Positions 37,441 through 48,669 of a stretch of DNA of 64,000 bases are shown piece by piece. The position numbers were made by a program, and so were the translations under genes. The DNA comes from Rhinolophus ferrumequinum (Eukaryota; Chordata; Mammalia; Chiroptera; Rhinolophidae), in the NCBI RefSeq assembly GCF_004115265.2, contig NC_046294.1:72194869-72258868 (forward strand), written 5' to 3'. Below the pieces are notes generated by a model. It was not told where the DNA came from. It worked only from the letters and a program-made list of their open reading frames with translations, and did no database searches. Positions within the stretch are counted from its first letter, which is position 1, and each line of letters starts with the position of its first letter.

Positions 37441-39671
37441 GCGCTTAGTGAACATTTAATAAGTGTAGGTTTTGCTTCCTCCCACTTGCAAAATTTTTGT
37501 ATTTTCTTTTCTTGCCTTTTTTTTTTTGCTTTATTTTTGCATGTTTCTTAATAAACACAGGAGAGATTTCATCCAATATGTATAAAAAATGGAATAGGAT
37601 TCCTCAGTCATAGGATCCCTGTAACAGGAGATGTCCAGATGCCTGAGGACCACTCGGCACAAGCTATACATCAAATTTAAGCATCCATTTTTAGATTAGA
37701 TGCTGTCTAAAAACATTCCAAAACTCGTGTTCTACATTCCTTTGGTGGGTGGGGGGAGGTCTGTGTCTTGTCTTGATGGAAATAAAGGGGAAATATTTGT
37801 TCACACACTGATGTCAGGATAGCTAAGGGCCTTGCCCTGTAGTGGAAACGCATTCCACGAAAGGGTGATGGAGTCAGACAGAAAAGGAAGTGAGAGATTA
37901 AAAGTAGGAGAGCTGTGGCAGCCACAATCGTCAATTTCCTCTAGATTAAGGTTTTGCAATACTTCTCCAGTACCAAAATTTATAAAACATATTTAAAGTT
38001 TAGAAGGAAGCCTTACAAGTATTATGATTATTTTCCCAACTGTTCAAATGTAATTGGCAAAATGTACCATATTGTCCCTGAAATATACACAAAAGTCTGC
38101 CAAAGGCAGAACTTTGTCATCTTTTAAAGCAGCTTCAGAGACTTCTTTGAGAGTTCTTCCTCAAGCCCCAGGAATAGTTCATTACTTACTTTCTAATGGT
38201 ATCTTGTACCTGCCTCCGTTGCTGCTGATTCTGACTGAATTGTAGTGTAATGGTGTATTTATACCCTCCCCTATATTACCATAAGTTCTTGAGGATAGGA
38301 ACTGCTTCTCATTTATTTCTGTATTCCTAATACTTAACACAATGCCTTCTGTATAAAAGATACCCCAAAATTGCTTAGATAATTAATTAATACATTAATT
38401 ATGAATGAAAGGCTCACAGCAAAAGTCAAAATGAAAAGTCAAAAAATTCACAAATCATGCATATGTTTCTAAATTCCCAGATCTTACATGTGATATTGAC
38501 CAACTCTCCTAATAACCGAATTTTAAAGAAGTTTCGTTTTCTCAGAAAAAGTTTAAGCTGTCATCTTAAGTCTTTCTAATAAGAGAATAAATCAAAGACT
38601 TACATATTCAAAATCCTCATCCTATGTTTGTGGAATAGCCAAACTAAGATTCTAGAATCAGGGAGTTTTCTGGCAATGCATGAGATAGTCAAGTTTTATT
38701 TTGTAGATTACATTTTAAAAGGCAATGCATTAATGAGAAGGAATAGGTACATTAAAGAGCAACTGAGTGAAAGAAGGAGGGAAAAGGAGGGGAAGGAAGG
38801 AAGAAAAGGAAAGGAGGGGTGAGAGAGGGATAGGAAAAGAAAGGAAGAAAGAAGGAAGAGACAGAGTAAATACACTAAATGGAGAGGGGAGCTGTGAACA
38901 TCAGAAAAAGAAAATTCCCCTCCCCCCCCGCAGAACAGTCATTTGTCATATGGCTAAATACATAGAAGGGTCAGATAAAGACCAGCTTTATAAATCTGAC
39001 TTCCAGGAATCAGAGACTTGGAAGTAAACTTAAATTCAATGTAATCCAAACTTGGATACAAAAGCTGACAGTAAGTCTAAGTAGCATTCTGTCTGATGAC
39101 TTTTCACATTTGTCTCCCTGTGTATCATGCTTCTCCATGACTAATCAGATAAGATAACACATGATCCTTGTTATCTCCAACTGATATAACCATTCTTTCA
39201 GCTGAACATTCATTTATCAAGTGTCTGGGTCAAATTCTTCAGAATACCCAAACTAAGAATGTAAATTTGGAGATACTATTTAAAAGAGAAATTTAGAAAT
39301 AATGACCAATTAGTTATTTAAAAATAGAAAAAGATGGAAAGATGAAAGAAGGAAATGAAAGAAGGAAGGATATAATCTGATAGAGGAGATGACCCCTTAA
39401 TTCTACAAGGAATAAAGAAAGAAGTTGTATAGGCATTATGCAGGAAAAAAATGTGTTTACCTTAGAAAAAGCCCATAGAAAAATTCACAAAGAGTGGAAC
39501 CTGAAATGACTTGGACAAGGAGGAAAATGTAGGAACAGAATAAACCACTATGCAGTCATGAATAGTTTAGAGTCTACATGGAAAATGGCAGAGTTAATTT
39601 TTTTTACTGAAGTAAAAATTGTGTGAAAGCTAGGAATGAAAAATGAAAAATAATGTTGTGAGTAGATAGGT
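37441..39671. other. Intergenic
   Basis: Nothing recognised except the purine tract at 38770. Open frames are compositional. Confidence 0.5.
38770..38865. repeat. GGAA-rich purine tract
   Basis: Imperfect (GGAAG/GAAAG) repeat on the plus strand with many GGAA cores. Confidence 0.9.
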
Positions 39672-40158
39672 TGTGGCCTAATTGTGGAAGGCCGTTGGCC
39701 TTGTGAAAAGTTGACATAAGTGGAGCCATTTTAAAATAGAGCTAGAGCAGCCTTTCCAGAGGAAGAGCCTTGCACATTTCAATCGTTGAAGCTTTGAAAT
39801 ATTTGAACTGGGCAAAATGACGTTTGAACTTGGCCAAACCAACATTGTCTTACAAACAACTCTGTGAAGCTAACAGAAAAGCAGACACCCCAACCAGAAG
39901 GATTATTATGGGCACATTTTAGAATCACTAACCAGCCACGTATATTTAAAGAGTAACCTAGCTTGTCAGTACCAAGAGAAATTCTTTTCTTCTATTCATG
40001 TAATGATTTCATTTTCTCATCAAACTCCTTTGCTTCTAACTCATAATTGAGGCATAATTTGGGTTTCTGCCTGAATCTATGTCCCCAGGTTGCAATTCTT
40101 GTTGACCCCAAATAAATGCCTGTTGCCTCTCCCTTTGGCTTTTTATTTTTCGGTTAAC
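39672..40158 (+). mobile_element. Possible LTR fossil
   Basis: Starts TGTGGCCTAATTG, ends GGTTAACA, and has CCCCAAATAAATGCCTGTTG about 50 bp before the end, as in an R-U5 boundary. No clear target duplication. Could also be unrelated unique sequence. Confidence 0.4.
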
Positions 40159-40531
40159 ACTCTGCAGCTAAGTTGTTTAGTTCATTCTGTTGGTGATGAA
40201 AAGCCATGTTTCTGCAAACCATTTAATTAAAGCAGTTTTTATGTTTCAGTAAAGTTTTATATTTTTATTATAGAAAATGTGGAAAATAAAAAAAGGTAGA
40301 AATAAGAAAATAAATCATTTATAGTCATGCCATAAGGAGAAAAACATTATTAACACTACATTGTACTTTCTTCTAATTTTTAAATACCTGTATATTCTTT
40401 TTTACGTCATGATGATCATGGGAAATTTATAAAATTGTATCTATATTTTTCCATAATTCAGAATCTCACTGTTCTAAATTAGACCATATATGCTAATTTA
40501 ATGCCCACTTTCCCCAGAAACTTTCAAACAA

Positions 40532-40760
40532 TGTGCTTCCCCGAAAATAAGACCTAGCCAGACAATCAGCTCTAATGCGTCTTTTGGAACAAAAATTAAT
40601 ATAAGACCCATCTTATTTTACTATAATATAAGACCGGGTTTTTGATCTAACATAATGTAATATAATATAATATAATACTGGGTCTTATAATAATTTTTGC
40701 TCCAAAAGACGCATTAGAGCTGATTGTCCGGCTAGGTCTTATTTTCAGGGAAACACGGCA
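40532..40760. mobile_element. Palindromic MITE
   Basis: The whole 229-bp unit is a near-perfect inverted repeat: CCCCGAAAATAAGACCTAGC on the left and GCTAGGTCTTATTTTCAGGG on the right, meeting at an AT-rich core around 40640-40675. Non-coding; probably mobilised by a DNA transposase in trans. Superfamily not certain. Confidence 0.8.
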
Positions 40761-42085
40761 TTTTACTTGGAAGGTGAACTAGAATAGAGAAGGTAATTAG
40801 GAACAGATAGTATTTGCACGTGGATGGCTCAGTCTTTCTTTATTTATAAAAGCTTAATGACTCACATCACTCAACATGAGTGGTAAAAATGTTGAAATCC
40901 ATCATTCATATTCTTTGGCAATAGCTATAGCATGTATGTGGCTCTAGGAAACTCTGATTTTATGCAAGGAAGAAAAGCATTTTATAATATTCTTGGCATA
41001 AGTATTCCAGTTGTGCAAACAGAATAACAATAGTTAAAACTGTTAGTGGTACTTCAACTGGCAGTATATTCCATTTGATTGTACGGTAAAAAATTTTGCT
41101 TGACAAACACTTTTTCTTATAGGAGGATTAGAGTGGGAGCTGAAGGTGCAAGAAACAGCATGGACCAAGCATAACCTCAGACTACCAACTCCATCTGACA
41201 AGCTATCTTTCAATTAGAAAACTGACTTTGTCAAACAAACTGAGGAAAGGCAGCTCTGTTAATCTTTTTATAGCCTGACCTACGCGTTCTGAAATTATTC
41301 ATTTTGAGCCAGTTGGCAATTAGTATGTCTTCATGTAATTCTTTCCAAGGTGTTTCAGGAGAAATGTACTGATTCCAGCATGTCTGAGCATCTCTTTTGT
41401 TAAGCACTCTTGGGGAGATATCTTGAATGGGTATGAAACTAGGGTCGCAATTTCTCTTCTCTCTTTCAAAATGAACACCCATCCAGTAGAGATACTCATA
41501 CAGCTTCAATGTTTCCTAGTTCACAAAACAATAAATGTCCTTGAACAGACATGTGAGGAGCAAAATACCTTTGCATTTCTCTTAGATGTCCAGAAGTTCT
41601 TGAGGTTTCATAAAACAAATATAGATAGACCTCCAAATCTTTGTTTGTAATACAGTTTTGCTGTCCCTATAAGCAATAGAAAAATACATTCTAAAACAAG
41701 CGACTTTGTTTTCAATGTTATAACAGTTTCTTTTTCTTTTTCTTTTTATGTTCTGTAGTGAAAGTTTGGGAAAAGCTGCTTCAGTGTCTACTAGCCAATG
41801 TCTTCTTTTTTCCAAAAAAATTACACACACACACACACACACAGAAAGACAGAGGGGGGGAGTCAAAGAAATATATACACATTTTAAGAAAGAAAAAGCT
41901 ATTAAAATTGTAATACTCAATATATACCAATAATAAAAGATGATCACAAGTCAAATTGGACTTTTGCAATTACAAAGGGTGCTCAGTGTGGTTACCATCA
42001 ACGTCCAAACACTTTTGATTATGGCAAACTACTGATTGCGCAACGTTGACCATCTCTTAAAATGTGTATACTTTTTTTGGCCCGT

Positions 42086-42132
<47 letters not shown>

Positions 42133-42244
42133 CATGTTCATACATGGTCCTATTATGTATATAGTTTTGTGTTTTAAGTTTAGGTCTGTGATCCATTTTA
42201 AGTTAATTTTTTGTGAAGGATGAAAGATCTGTGTCTCAATTCAT
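40761..42244. other. Intergenic
   Basis: A 92-codon minus-strand frame at 41231-41509 has no recognised similarity. 41955-42080 may be a DNA-transposon edge. Confidence 0.5.
42088..42131. repeat. (TG)n microsatellite
   Basis: 44-bp dinucleotide run. Confidence 0.97.
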
Positions 42245-42960
42245 TTTTTAAATTATTTTTTTATTTTTCAATTACAGTTGACATTCAATATTGTCTTAGT
42301 ATCAGGTGTACACCATCGTGGTTAGACATTTATATAACTTACAAAGTGATCCCTCGATAAGTATTATACTCACCTGGCACCATTGTAGTTATTATAATAT
42401 TATTTACTATATTCTCCACAATGTCCTTTACATCCCCGTGATTATTTAACTGCCAATTTGTACTTCTTCATCCCTTCACCTTTTTCACTCAGCCCCCCAA
42501 ACCCCCTCCCATCTGACAACCATCATTTTGTTCTCTGTATCTGTGAGTCTGTTTCTGTTTTGTCTGTTCATTTATTTTGCTTTTTAGATTCCACATATAT
42601 CAATTCAGCTTTTTTTTTTTCATTTCTCTTTTTACATGTGGATGGCAAATTATTCCAGCACCATTTGTTGAAAATACTATCTTTGCTTCATTATATTGTG
42701 TTTGTACCCTTGTCAAAGACCAGTTGGCTCTTTATGTGGGTCTACTTCTGGGCTCTCTGTTCTGTTCCACTGATCTATTTGTCTATTCTTTTCCCAATAG
42801 CACACTGACTTGATTACTATAGCTTTATAGTAAGTTCCAAAGCTGGATAGTATCAATCTTCCAACTTTGTTCTTCTCCTTCAATATTGTGTTGACTATCC
42901 TAGATCTTTTGCCTTTCCATATAAACTTCAGAATCAGTTTGTTAACATCCACAAAATAAC
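42245..42960 (-). mobile_element. L1 3' end with ORF2 C-terminal piece
   Basis: 3' UTR (42245-42600), then ORF2 on the minus strand ([38 protein letters not shown]). The segments between are missing. Confidence 0.85.
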
Positions 42961-43517
42961 TTGTTGGGGTTTTGATGGAGGTCAGTTATCTCCTTATACT
43001 GAAAATATTCCCATTTAATGTTTTTGGTCAGATAAGTGATAACATCACAACTATGCTTCTATGAGATTCATCTGGTATCAGTGATTGAGGCAGATTAGAA
43101 TGTGAAGAAAATGAAGTTGATTGGTTTAGGGGCTATTATAATCATCCAAGTGAGCTATAAGGGGAACCTGAAACACTGCAAATATAAGTAGAACAAATTG
43201 AGAAAGAAAGGAGATGATACAGACAGAAAAAAACCCAAAAACCAAGAAGGATGAAAAACTCATGGCACGGCATTGAATCTTGTAAATTGGAGAACTGAAA
43301 CTAGCTACTCTGCAGTTAAGGTTGTGTTCCTTTCATTGTGACTTGGTAGATCTTTGCCTGGTATGGAACAAAGACCAACCAAATGGGAACAAGCAACAGT
43401 AATTTATTCAGAGCTTGTAATTGCAAGAGAGTAAACCATCATTGCTGTGTTTTGGCAGACTCAACAGCAAGCAGAGACGTGGGAAACTTTAGTGGAAAAA
43501 AGGGAAGACTTCATGTA

Positions 43518-45143
43518 TAAGGTCTGACATTACATTTGTGAACTTGCCACCATGCGCTTACATTGGCACCACTGTACAAAGAGTAAGTTTTGGTTTTATA
43601 ACCTTGGTGTATCAGTGTCTCACAGCGGTGTTTGTGTCGACATGTGGCGGTGTCTTGCTGAGTGGCGTTCATTATTGTTGCTGCATGTTTTTTGTGTGCT
43701 GTCCCAAGAATGTTTGAGCTTGAAGTAGAGTGATGAGCAAACATTAAATTTCTTGTTAAACTTGACAAGAGTGGAAGTGAAATCAGGAGATGTTAGTCCA
43801 AGATAATGGGGATAATGCCATGAAGAAAATGGCAGTGTACAAATGGATTAAACGTTTTTCTGAGGGGAGAAAATGCATCACTGCTGGAGAGTCGTCAGGG
43901 CAGCCAGTAATGAGCAGAACTGACAAAAACATTGCAAAAATTCATCGAATTGGGTGTCAAAATCGTCAGCTGACTGTGAGAAGCATAGCAGACTAAGTAA
44001 ACATCGATAGAGAAACAGGAAAATCTTAACTGAAAATCTTGCATGAGAAAGGTGTGTGCAACAATGGTCCCTGTCGCGTCCAGTACGAGGAGGGTTGTGG
44101 GGAGCGAGGAGGGTGGCTCAGGGCTAAGAAAAGACAGTAGCCATGAATAGAGTTAAAGTGCAGAGGCCAAGGGATCAGCAGCCTCAAAGAGTGGGCTGTG
44201 GTGCCTAATCAGGCCAACACATTAGCTTTTATTAGTTCGGTGGGGAAGCAAAGGAGATAAAGCTTGTCAATCTCAAGATCTGTGAATTCTATACACCATA
44301 ATAGGAAACTGATTCAAGCCAATCACCCTTGCCTGTAGACAGCTGCACCATAATTCTCAACTTCCCCAAGGGACAAAACCTATATGCATATGAATAGATG
44401 GAGAGCACATCATTGAATCACTTCCCTTGCAGGTTGTGAGAAGGAATGCAGCCACAGAGGCAGAGGCTTTTCTTAGCCTGGGGAAGGTGGGGGGCTGTGC
44501 CCACCTCTATGAACCCCGTGGGTTCTCCTGTTGGTCCCCACTCGACTGTGCCTGGCTTGAGTTGTCCCCCATATGGGGAATCTTACTCGTCATTGACTGA
44601 CCAGCCATCTTTATGGGGCCAAACAGGGAGACATAAGTTGCAAACAAAAACGTTAAGCAAAGTCCCTGAAAGCATCCATGTCACAGACTCTCCTTTCTTT
44701 GGGGGCAAGTACAAGGAGACAAACGGTTAAGCTGCTGTGTGGCCACAGTCCCAAAGGAGGTCTTGTGTCACGACGAGGCACCAGCTCACACTGTACTGAT
44801 TGTGAGGGGGTTTTTAGCCAGTAAACAAATCACTGTATTGGAACACCCTCCCTACTCAGCTGGTCTGGCCCCCAATGACTTCTTTCTTTACCCGAAGATA
44901 AAGGAAATACTGAAAGGAAGACATTTTGATAACATTCAGGACATCAAGTGTAATATGAGGACAGCTTTGGTGGCCATTCCAGAAAAAGAGTTCCAAAATT
45001 GCTGTGAAGGGTGGACTAGGCGCTGGCATCGGTACATTATCTTCCCAAGGGGAGTAGTTCGAAGGTGACCGCAGTGATAGTCAACATTGAATTATGTAGC
45101 ACTTTTTCTAGGATGAGTTTGTGAACTTAAATGTCATACCTTA
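43518..45143 (+). mobile_element. Mariner with transposase remnants, split by a solo LTR
   Basis: TIRs TAAGGTCTGACAT (left) and ATGTCATACCTTA (right). The left part encodes a helix-turn-helix-region remnant (KMAVYKWIKRFSEGRKCI, SSGQPVMSRTDKNIAKIH). The right part encodes CHDEAPAHTVLIV and EHPPYSAGLAPNDFFLYP, the DD34D catalytic end. The middle of the transposase is absent even after removing the inserted LTR (44072-44747), so the element was already deleted before that insertion. Confidence 0.88.
44072..44747 (-). mobile_element. Solo LTR fossil, bat ERV family A (copy 3)
   Basis: TG...CA-bounded element of 676 bp flanked by a perfect 5-bp target duplication GTCCC (44067-44071 and 44748-44752), inserted in a mariner. 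Homologous to the copies at 13867 and 35417. On the minus strand an AATAAA and R-U5-like region precede the end, so it points left. A fossil without internal viral genes. Confidence 0.85.
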
Positions 45144-46129
45144 ATTGTATATCCTGATTGGAGGCTGTCAACATGGGGAAGCTGAAGGTGGGGTAAATGG
45201 AAGTGGGGCAATCTATGCTATTGGTTAGGTGTGCATATTTGACTCTTTTTTATTGGTCCTCCGTTGGAAACAGGGACACAAATCAGAGAAGCTCTCAGCT
45301 ATCAATTAAGTCTTGGACACTTTGGACTGATTGTCACAGGAGTTATTATTTAGCTTCCTGGATTGTCACTAGAGATAGCAATGTGGCTTCTTGCAAGTCT
45401 GACTTACAGCAGGCTAGCTTCCTGGGTTGTTCATTGTAGATAAGGGGATTGGTTTCCTGAGCAAGTCACTGCAGGCTGGGGGGGTCAAACTTCTAGTTTA
45501 CATGTGGTCTGGCCATTGTTCATTTGTATAATCACTATCTTGCTAGAAAAGTTATCTCTATTCTGTGGTTCATGCACCTCTATAATAGATAAAAATTTGG
45601 GGTATTTACCTTTAGCTGAATGACATCTTCTTTTGCTATCCACACAACTTTGCTTAAACTCCAGAATTCATCAATGTTTTACTGTGGGGTTAGGTCAAAT
45701 ATCTGTAACTAGGCACACTCATTACCCTGACAAACCTGTGGTAATGGCCTTAGGCACTGCTTCGCCACGGCTCTGACACTTCATCTTCTTTTGAATCATG
45801 ATTTGTTAATATTGGTACATCATTTGGATGGGTCACATTATGTAAGAATGACAGAATGAAATTTTGTGTTGTACTCATAGCTAAAATTAGGGTGGATATA
45901 TATCAAGACAGAGCTAACTCACACAAATCCACAGAGCTGGTGTTGGTTGCCAGCTTACTTTCCATTAAAACTATACCATGAGGAGAATGGAATCAGTGTT
46001 CCAAACTTTCATTATGAACTTTCATTATTTTATATAATTTTAGGCATTAATATCTCGGTGTCTTTTCAGAGTGTGTAATGTGATCAAACAGATACGTATT
46101 CAGAACTATCCTTTAAGAAAGGAGAAAAA

Positions 46130-46290
46130 CACTATATATTGAGCACCTAGTATGTGCCAAACATGTTACATATATTATTTCTAATCGTTACACCTACATT
46201 ACAAAGTAAAGATCAGTATCCTCATTTCACAGATTGAAAATTGGAACTCGGAAAGTTAAAACATTTGTTCAAGTTCACATATACAGTGAG
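46130..46290 (-). repeat. MIR
   Basis: TTGAGCACCTAGTATGTGCC, TCCTCATTTCACAGATTGAA: inverted MIR core, ending about 130 bp from the right stromelysin module's homology limit. Confidence 0.8.
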
Positions 46291-46868
46291 TAGGTGAGAT
46301 GAGGCAAGTGTTATACCATGAAAACTGAAACAAACAGAAAAAAGAGTTTGCAATGTCTGCAAATTAACTTTAATCCTGCATCTCATCTGTTTGTAACAAC
46401 ACCCATCTGTTTATAAACCTAAACTGGAATCTCAGTTTCTAGAATTTAATTCTCATTTCTGTTTTGAAGAGTAGAAAAGTATTCAGGGGAAATTTCCCCA
46501 ATTGGATATCAGCAATATCCAGGATAAATGTTAGTGTAAATTCAATACAACATACTATCCTTTGGACATCTACATTTGATATAAAATGAGAAATTGTTCT
46601 TGATGATGGTTCTAGGGTTACACAGAAATCACAGTCATCAAAGAAATACTTAATGATGCTCCCTATGTTGTGCTTACCAAGACAGAGAATAAACTTTTTA
46701 GACATCTGAAAACGTTTTTCAGTAATAATTAAGACAAAAATACTACATTCTGCTGGTCCGTGACCCATCGGGCAATCCAAAACAACCCATTTCTTCAATA
46801 TTCTTAGTTATGAAGACTTTTCCAAATATTAAAAGCATCAGAATCATTCTGAGAAATGTATAACTAAC

Positions 46869-46994
46869 CTGATGTGTCCTTTGTCCATTGTTCATCATCA
46901 TCAAAGTGGGCATCTCCATAAATCTCCGGCCCGGGTGGGTAGGCATGAGCCAAAACCATTCCAGGTCCATCAAAAGGATAAAAGTCTCCGTGAT
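46869..46994 (-). CDS. Right-module exon 4: structural metal loop
   Basis: 126 nt, open. [19 protein letters not shown], then [18 protein letters not shown]. It carries PGPEIYGD where the left copy has PGPGIHGD, a change in the calcium/zinc loop. The intact donor has no exon 5 of its own within reach. Confidence 0.85.
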
Positions 46995-47178
46995 CTAAGA
47001 GAGAAAATGTGTTTTGTTTTGTTTTTGGTGTTTTGTATTTTGTTCTTATTTTTTTTAATTGGAAAGCTAATTGTTCTTAATGATGAGGAATCGCTTTGGA
47101 ATCCTTTCCAATAAAACACCACCAGCCAAACGGATGCATTTCATGTGTCTTGTTTGTTTGTTTGTTGTTTCTTTTTAC

Positions 47179-47327
47179 CTCTAACTGCAAAAGTGATCAT
47201 TATGTCAGCCTCTCCTTCATAAATCCTGGAGAATGTAAGTGGAGTCACCTTCTCCCAGATTTTCACAGCTTTCTCAATGGCAGAATCAACAGCGTCTCTT
47301 GGCAAATCCAGTGTATAATCCACAATC
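47179..47327 (-). CDS. Right-module exon 3: start of catalytic domain
   Basis: 149 nt, open. IVDYTLDLPRDAVDSAIEK through SRIYEGEADIMITFAVR. At PRDAVD and PLTFSR it keeps the residues typical of human stromelysins, where the left copy has changed. Confidence 0.85.
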
Positions 47328-47425
47328 CTGTATGAGAGAGAACATTTGAGGAAGATGATATTTTCTTCTGAGATAGTAATTTATAAAGTCTCAGTGTTCT
47401 GTTGAAACCTCTTGGGACCTGTTAC

Positions 47426-47670
47426 CTGTAGGTAAGGTGAGTTTTCCTCCACCTTGGCATGTCAGGAAAGGTACTGAAGTGCCCAACATCAGGAACTCCG
47501 CACCTGGGCTTCTGCATCACCTCCAGAGTGTCGGAGTTCAGCTTCCCAGTGACCTTCAACCCCAGGAACTTCTGCATTTCTTGGATTTTTCTGACAACAG
47601 GACTATTGTCCTGTCTTCTAGCAAAGAGTTTCACATCTTTTGCGAGGTTGTAGTAGTTTTCTAGATATTT
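47426..47670 (-). CDS. Right-module exon 2: propeptide and cysteine switch
   Basis: 245 nt, same length as exon 2 of the left gene. [20 protein letters not shown] through PRCGVPDV and [10 protein letters not shown]. Cysteine switch intact; only scattered substitutions from the left copy. Confidence 0.85.
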
Positions 47671-48442
47671 CTAATGAGATAATAAATACAGTTTTAAGTT
47701 CATTTTTATTATTTTCATCCATTACCCAAATCTCCAAGTCTATTTCATTTTCTACCCAGTTTATTGAAACAAGAGTATTTATCACATTTAATCTGATTTT
47801 TTATTAAAACTCCCATTTAATGATTTTATCTTCATACTAAATTTTAAATTCATTGCAATTTAGTTTGTTAGCCAAGTAAAGGATTTGAAGTTAAAAATTC
47901 AGGCCCAGTCTTCTTAAAGAAAAAGAAACCCTCCTTGACATTCTTGTGTGGAGAGTTTGGGTGAATATGTATTCTTTTTTCCATTTTGTTAATATAGACT
48001 GGGGTTTAGTATTAAAGTGGAATAAATGTTTTTTTTTTTTTAAACATGACAAGTAACATATGGACATTATAACCTGATATTATTTGAAGATCAAAATGAG
48101 CATGTTCTTCCTCCCTGATTCTTTTAACTAAAGAAATTCTAAAGCAAGGTCATTTTCATGCATTTTACATTTGTCCTTTTCATGTAGCCCCCAAATTGCT
48201 GCTACTATTTTATTGTACGACCTTAAGTAATTCTATCCCCTTCCTGTGCCTTTCTTTCCTTCTCTGTGACAATGAAGGGACTTTCCACTTCCAGCACTTG
48301 ACTATTGGCTGCTGCTGAATTATGGCAACACAGTAACCTCCAATCAAATCATTCTGTTCATGTTGTAAAACTTCGCAGACACATTTGTTTCCCCACTTGA
48401 GCTGGCCAGTGACGACAATGGCTGACATCATTAATCAAGTAC

Positions 48443-48550
48443 CTGGACAAGATTCCTGTTTGAGTCCTCCCTCTTCTTCACTGCTCCCTTCAGGGGATAA
48501 GCCGCGTAGACTGGCAGATATAACAGCACAAGGATGGTAAGATGCTTCAT
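48443..48550 (-). CDS. Right-module exon 1, MMP10-like
   Basis: 36 codons, start ATG at 48548-48550. Hydrophobic signal MKHLTILVLLYLPVYAA then YPLKGAVKKREDSNRNLVQ. It shares KHL/MHL, LVLL, LPV and EDSN with human MMP10 exon 1. Donor CAG/gtactt. Open and well formed. Confidence 0.8.
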
Positions 48551-48622
48551 TCTCACGATTTTTACCTCAGAAAACACCTTCTTTGCCTATTGGTTTTTTG
48601 TGTCTACTCTCTAATGGCTGCC

Positions 48623-48665
48623 CTTTTATAGGGTGACAATGCTTATCTTTGAACAGCATAACTCA
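48623..48665 (-). promoter_or_regulatory. Right-module promoter: TATA kept, AP-1 changed
   Basis: Minus-strand CCTATAAAAG at 48623-48632, same context as the left promoter. At the AP-1 position (48659-48665) it reads TGAGTTA, one base off the TGAGTCA consensus. The upstream ETS region near 48797-48812 keeps one GGAA/TTCC core. The promoters are recognisably homologous but much more diverged than exons 2-4. Confidence 0.6.
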
Positions 48666-48669
48666 TGCA

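Larger units (their letters stand above)
43323..45780 (-). mobile_element. Probable older LTR interrupted by the mariner
   Basis: The flanks 43323-43517 and 45144-45780 together look like one LTR: the minus strand starts TGTCAGAGCCGTGGCGAAGC and ends GGAACACA, with a minus-strand polyA-like hexamer near 43400. Assigned from end bases and composition only; family not recognised. Confidence 0.42.
46869..48550 (-). pseudogene. Second stromelysin 5' half: exons 1-4 only, MMP10-like exon 1
   Basis: Four open exons on the minus strand: 48550-48443, 47670-47426, 47327-47179, 46994-46869 (628 nt). They encode signal peptide, propeptide with PRCGVPDV and the first half of the catalytic domain, and stop before the zinc-binding exon. 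No exon 5-10 copy is visible between here and the left gene at 31477; homology ends inside intron 4 near 46418. Exon 1 (MKHLTILVLLYLPVYAAYPL) resembles human MMP10. Exons 2-4 plus introns 2-3 are about 95% identical by eye to 32611-33854. All splice signals look usable, including the exon 4 donor CAG/gttagt, so alone it cannot make a protease. It could be a dead partial duplicate, or an alternative 5' module spliced 15.4 kb to exon 5 at 31477 in matching phase. Confidence 0.85.

Noticed and set aside
37014-37455. Ser/Gln/His-rich minus-strand frames up to 121 codons
   Set aside because: Translation of the SINE's internal repeat array.
41231-41509. 92-codon minus-strand open frame
   Set aside because: No recognised motif, no splice context, no similarity to MMP or transposon proteins; length is possible by chance.
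35000-46400. Exons 5-10 for the right stromelysin module
   Set aside because: Looked for HExGH, the hinge and hemopexin words on the minus strand; none found, only transposons and unassigned sequence.
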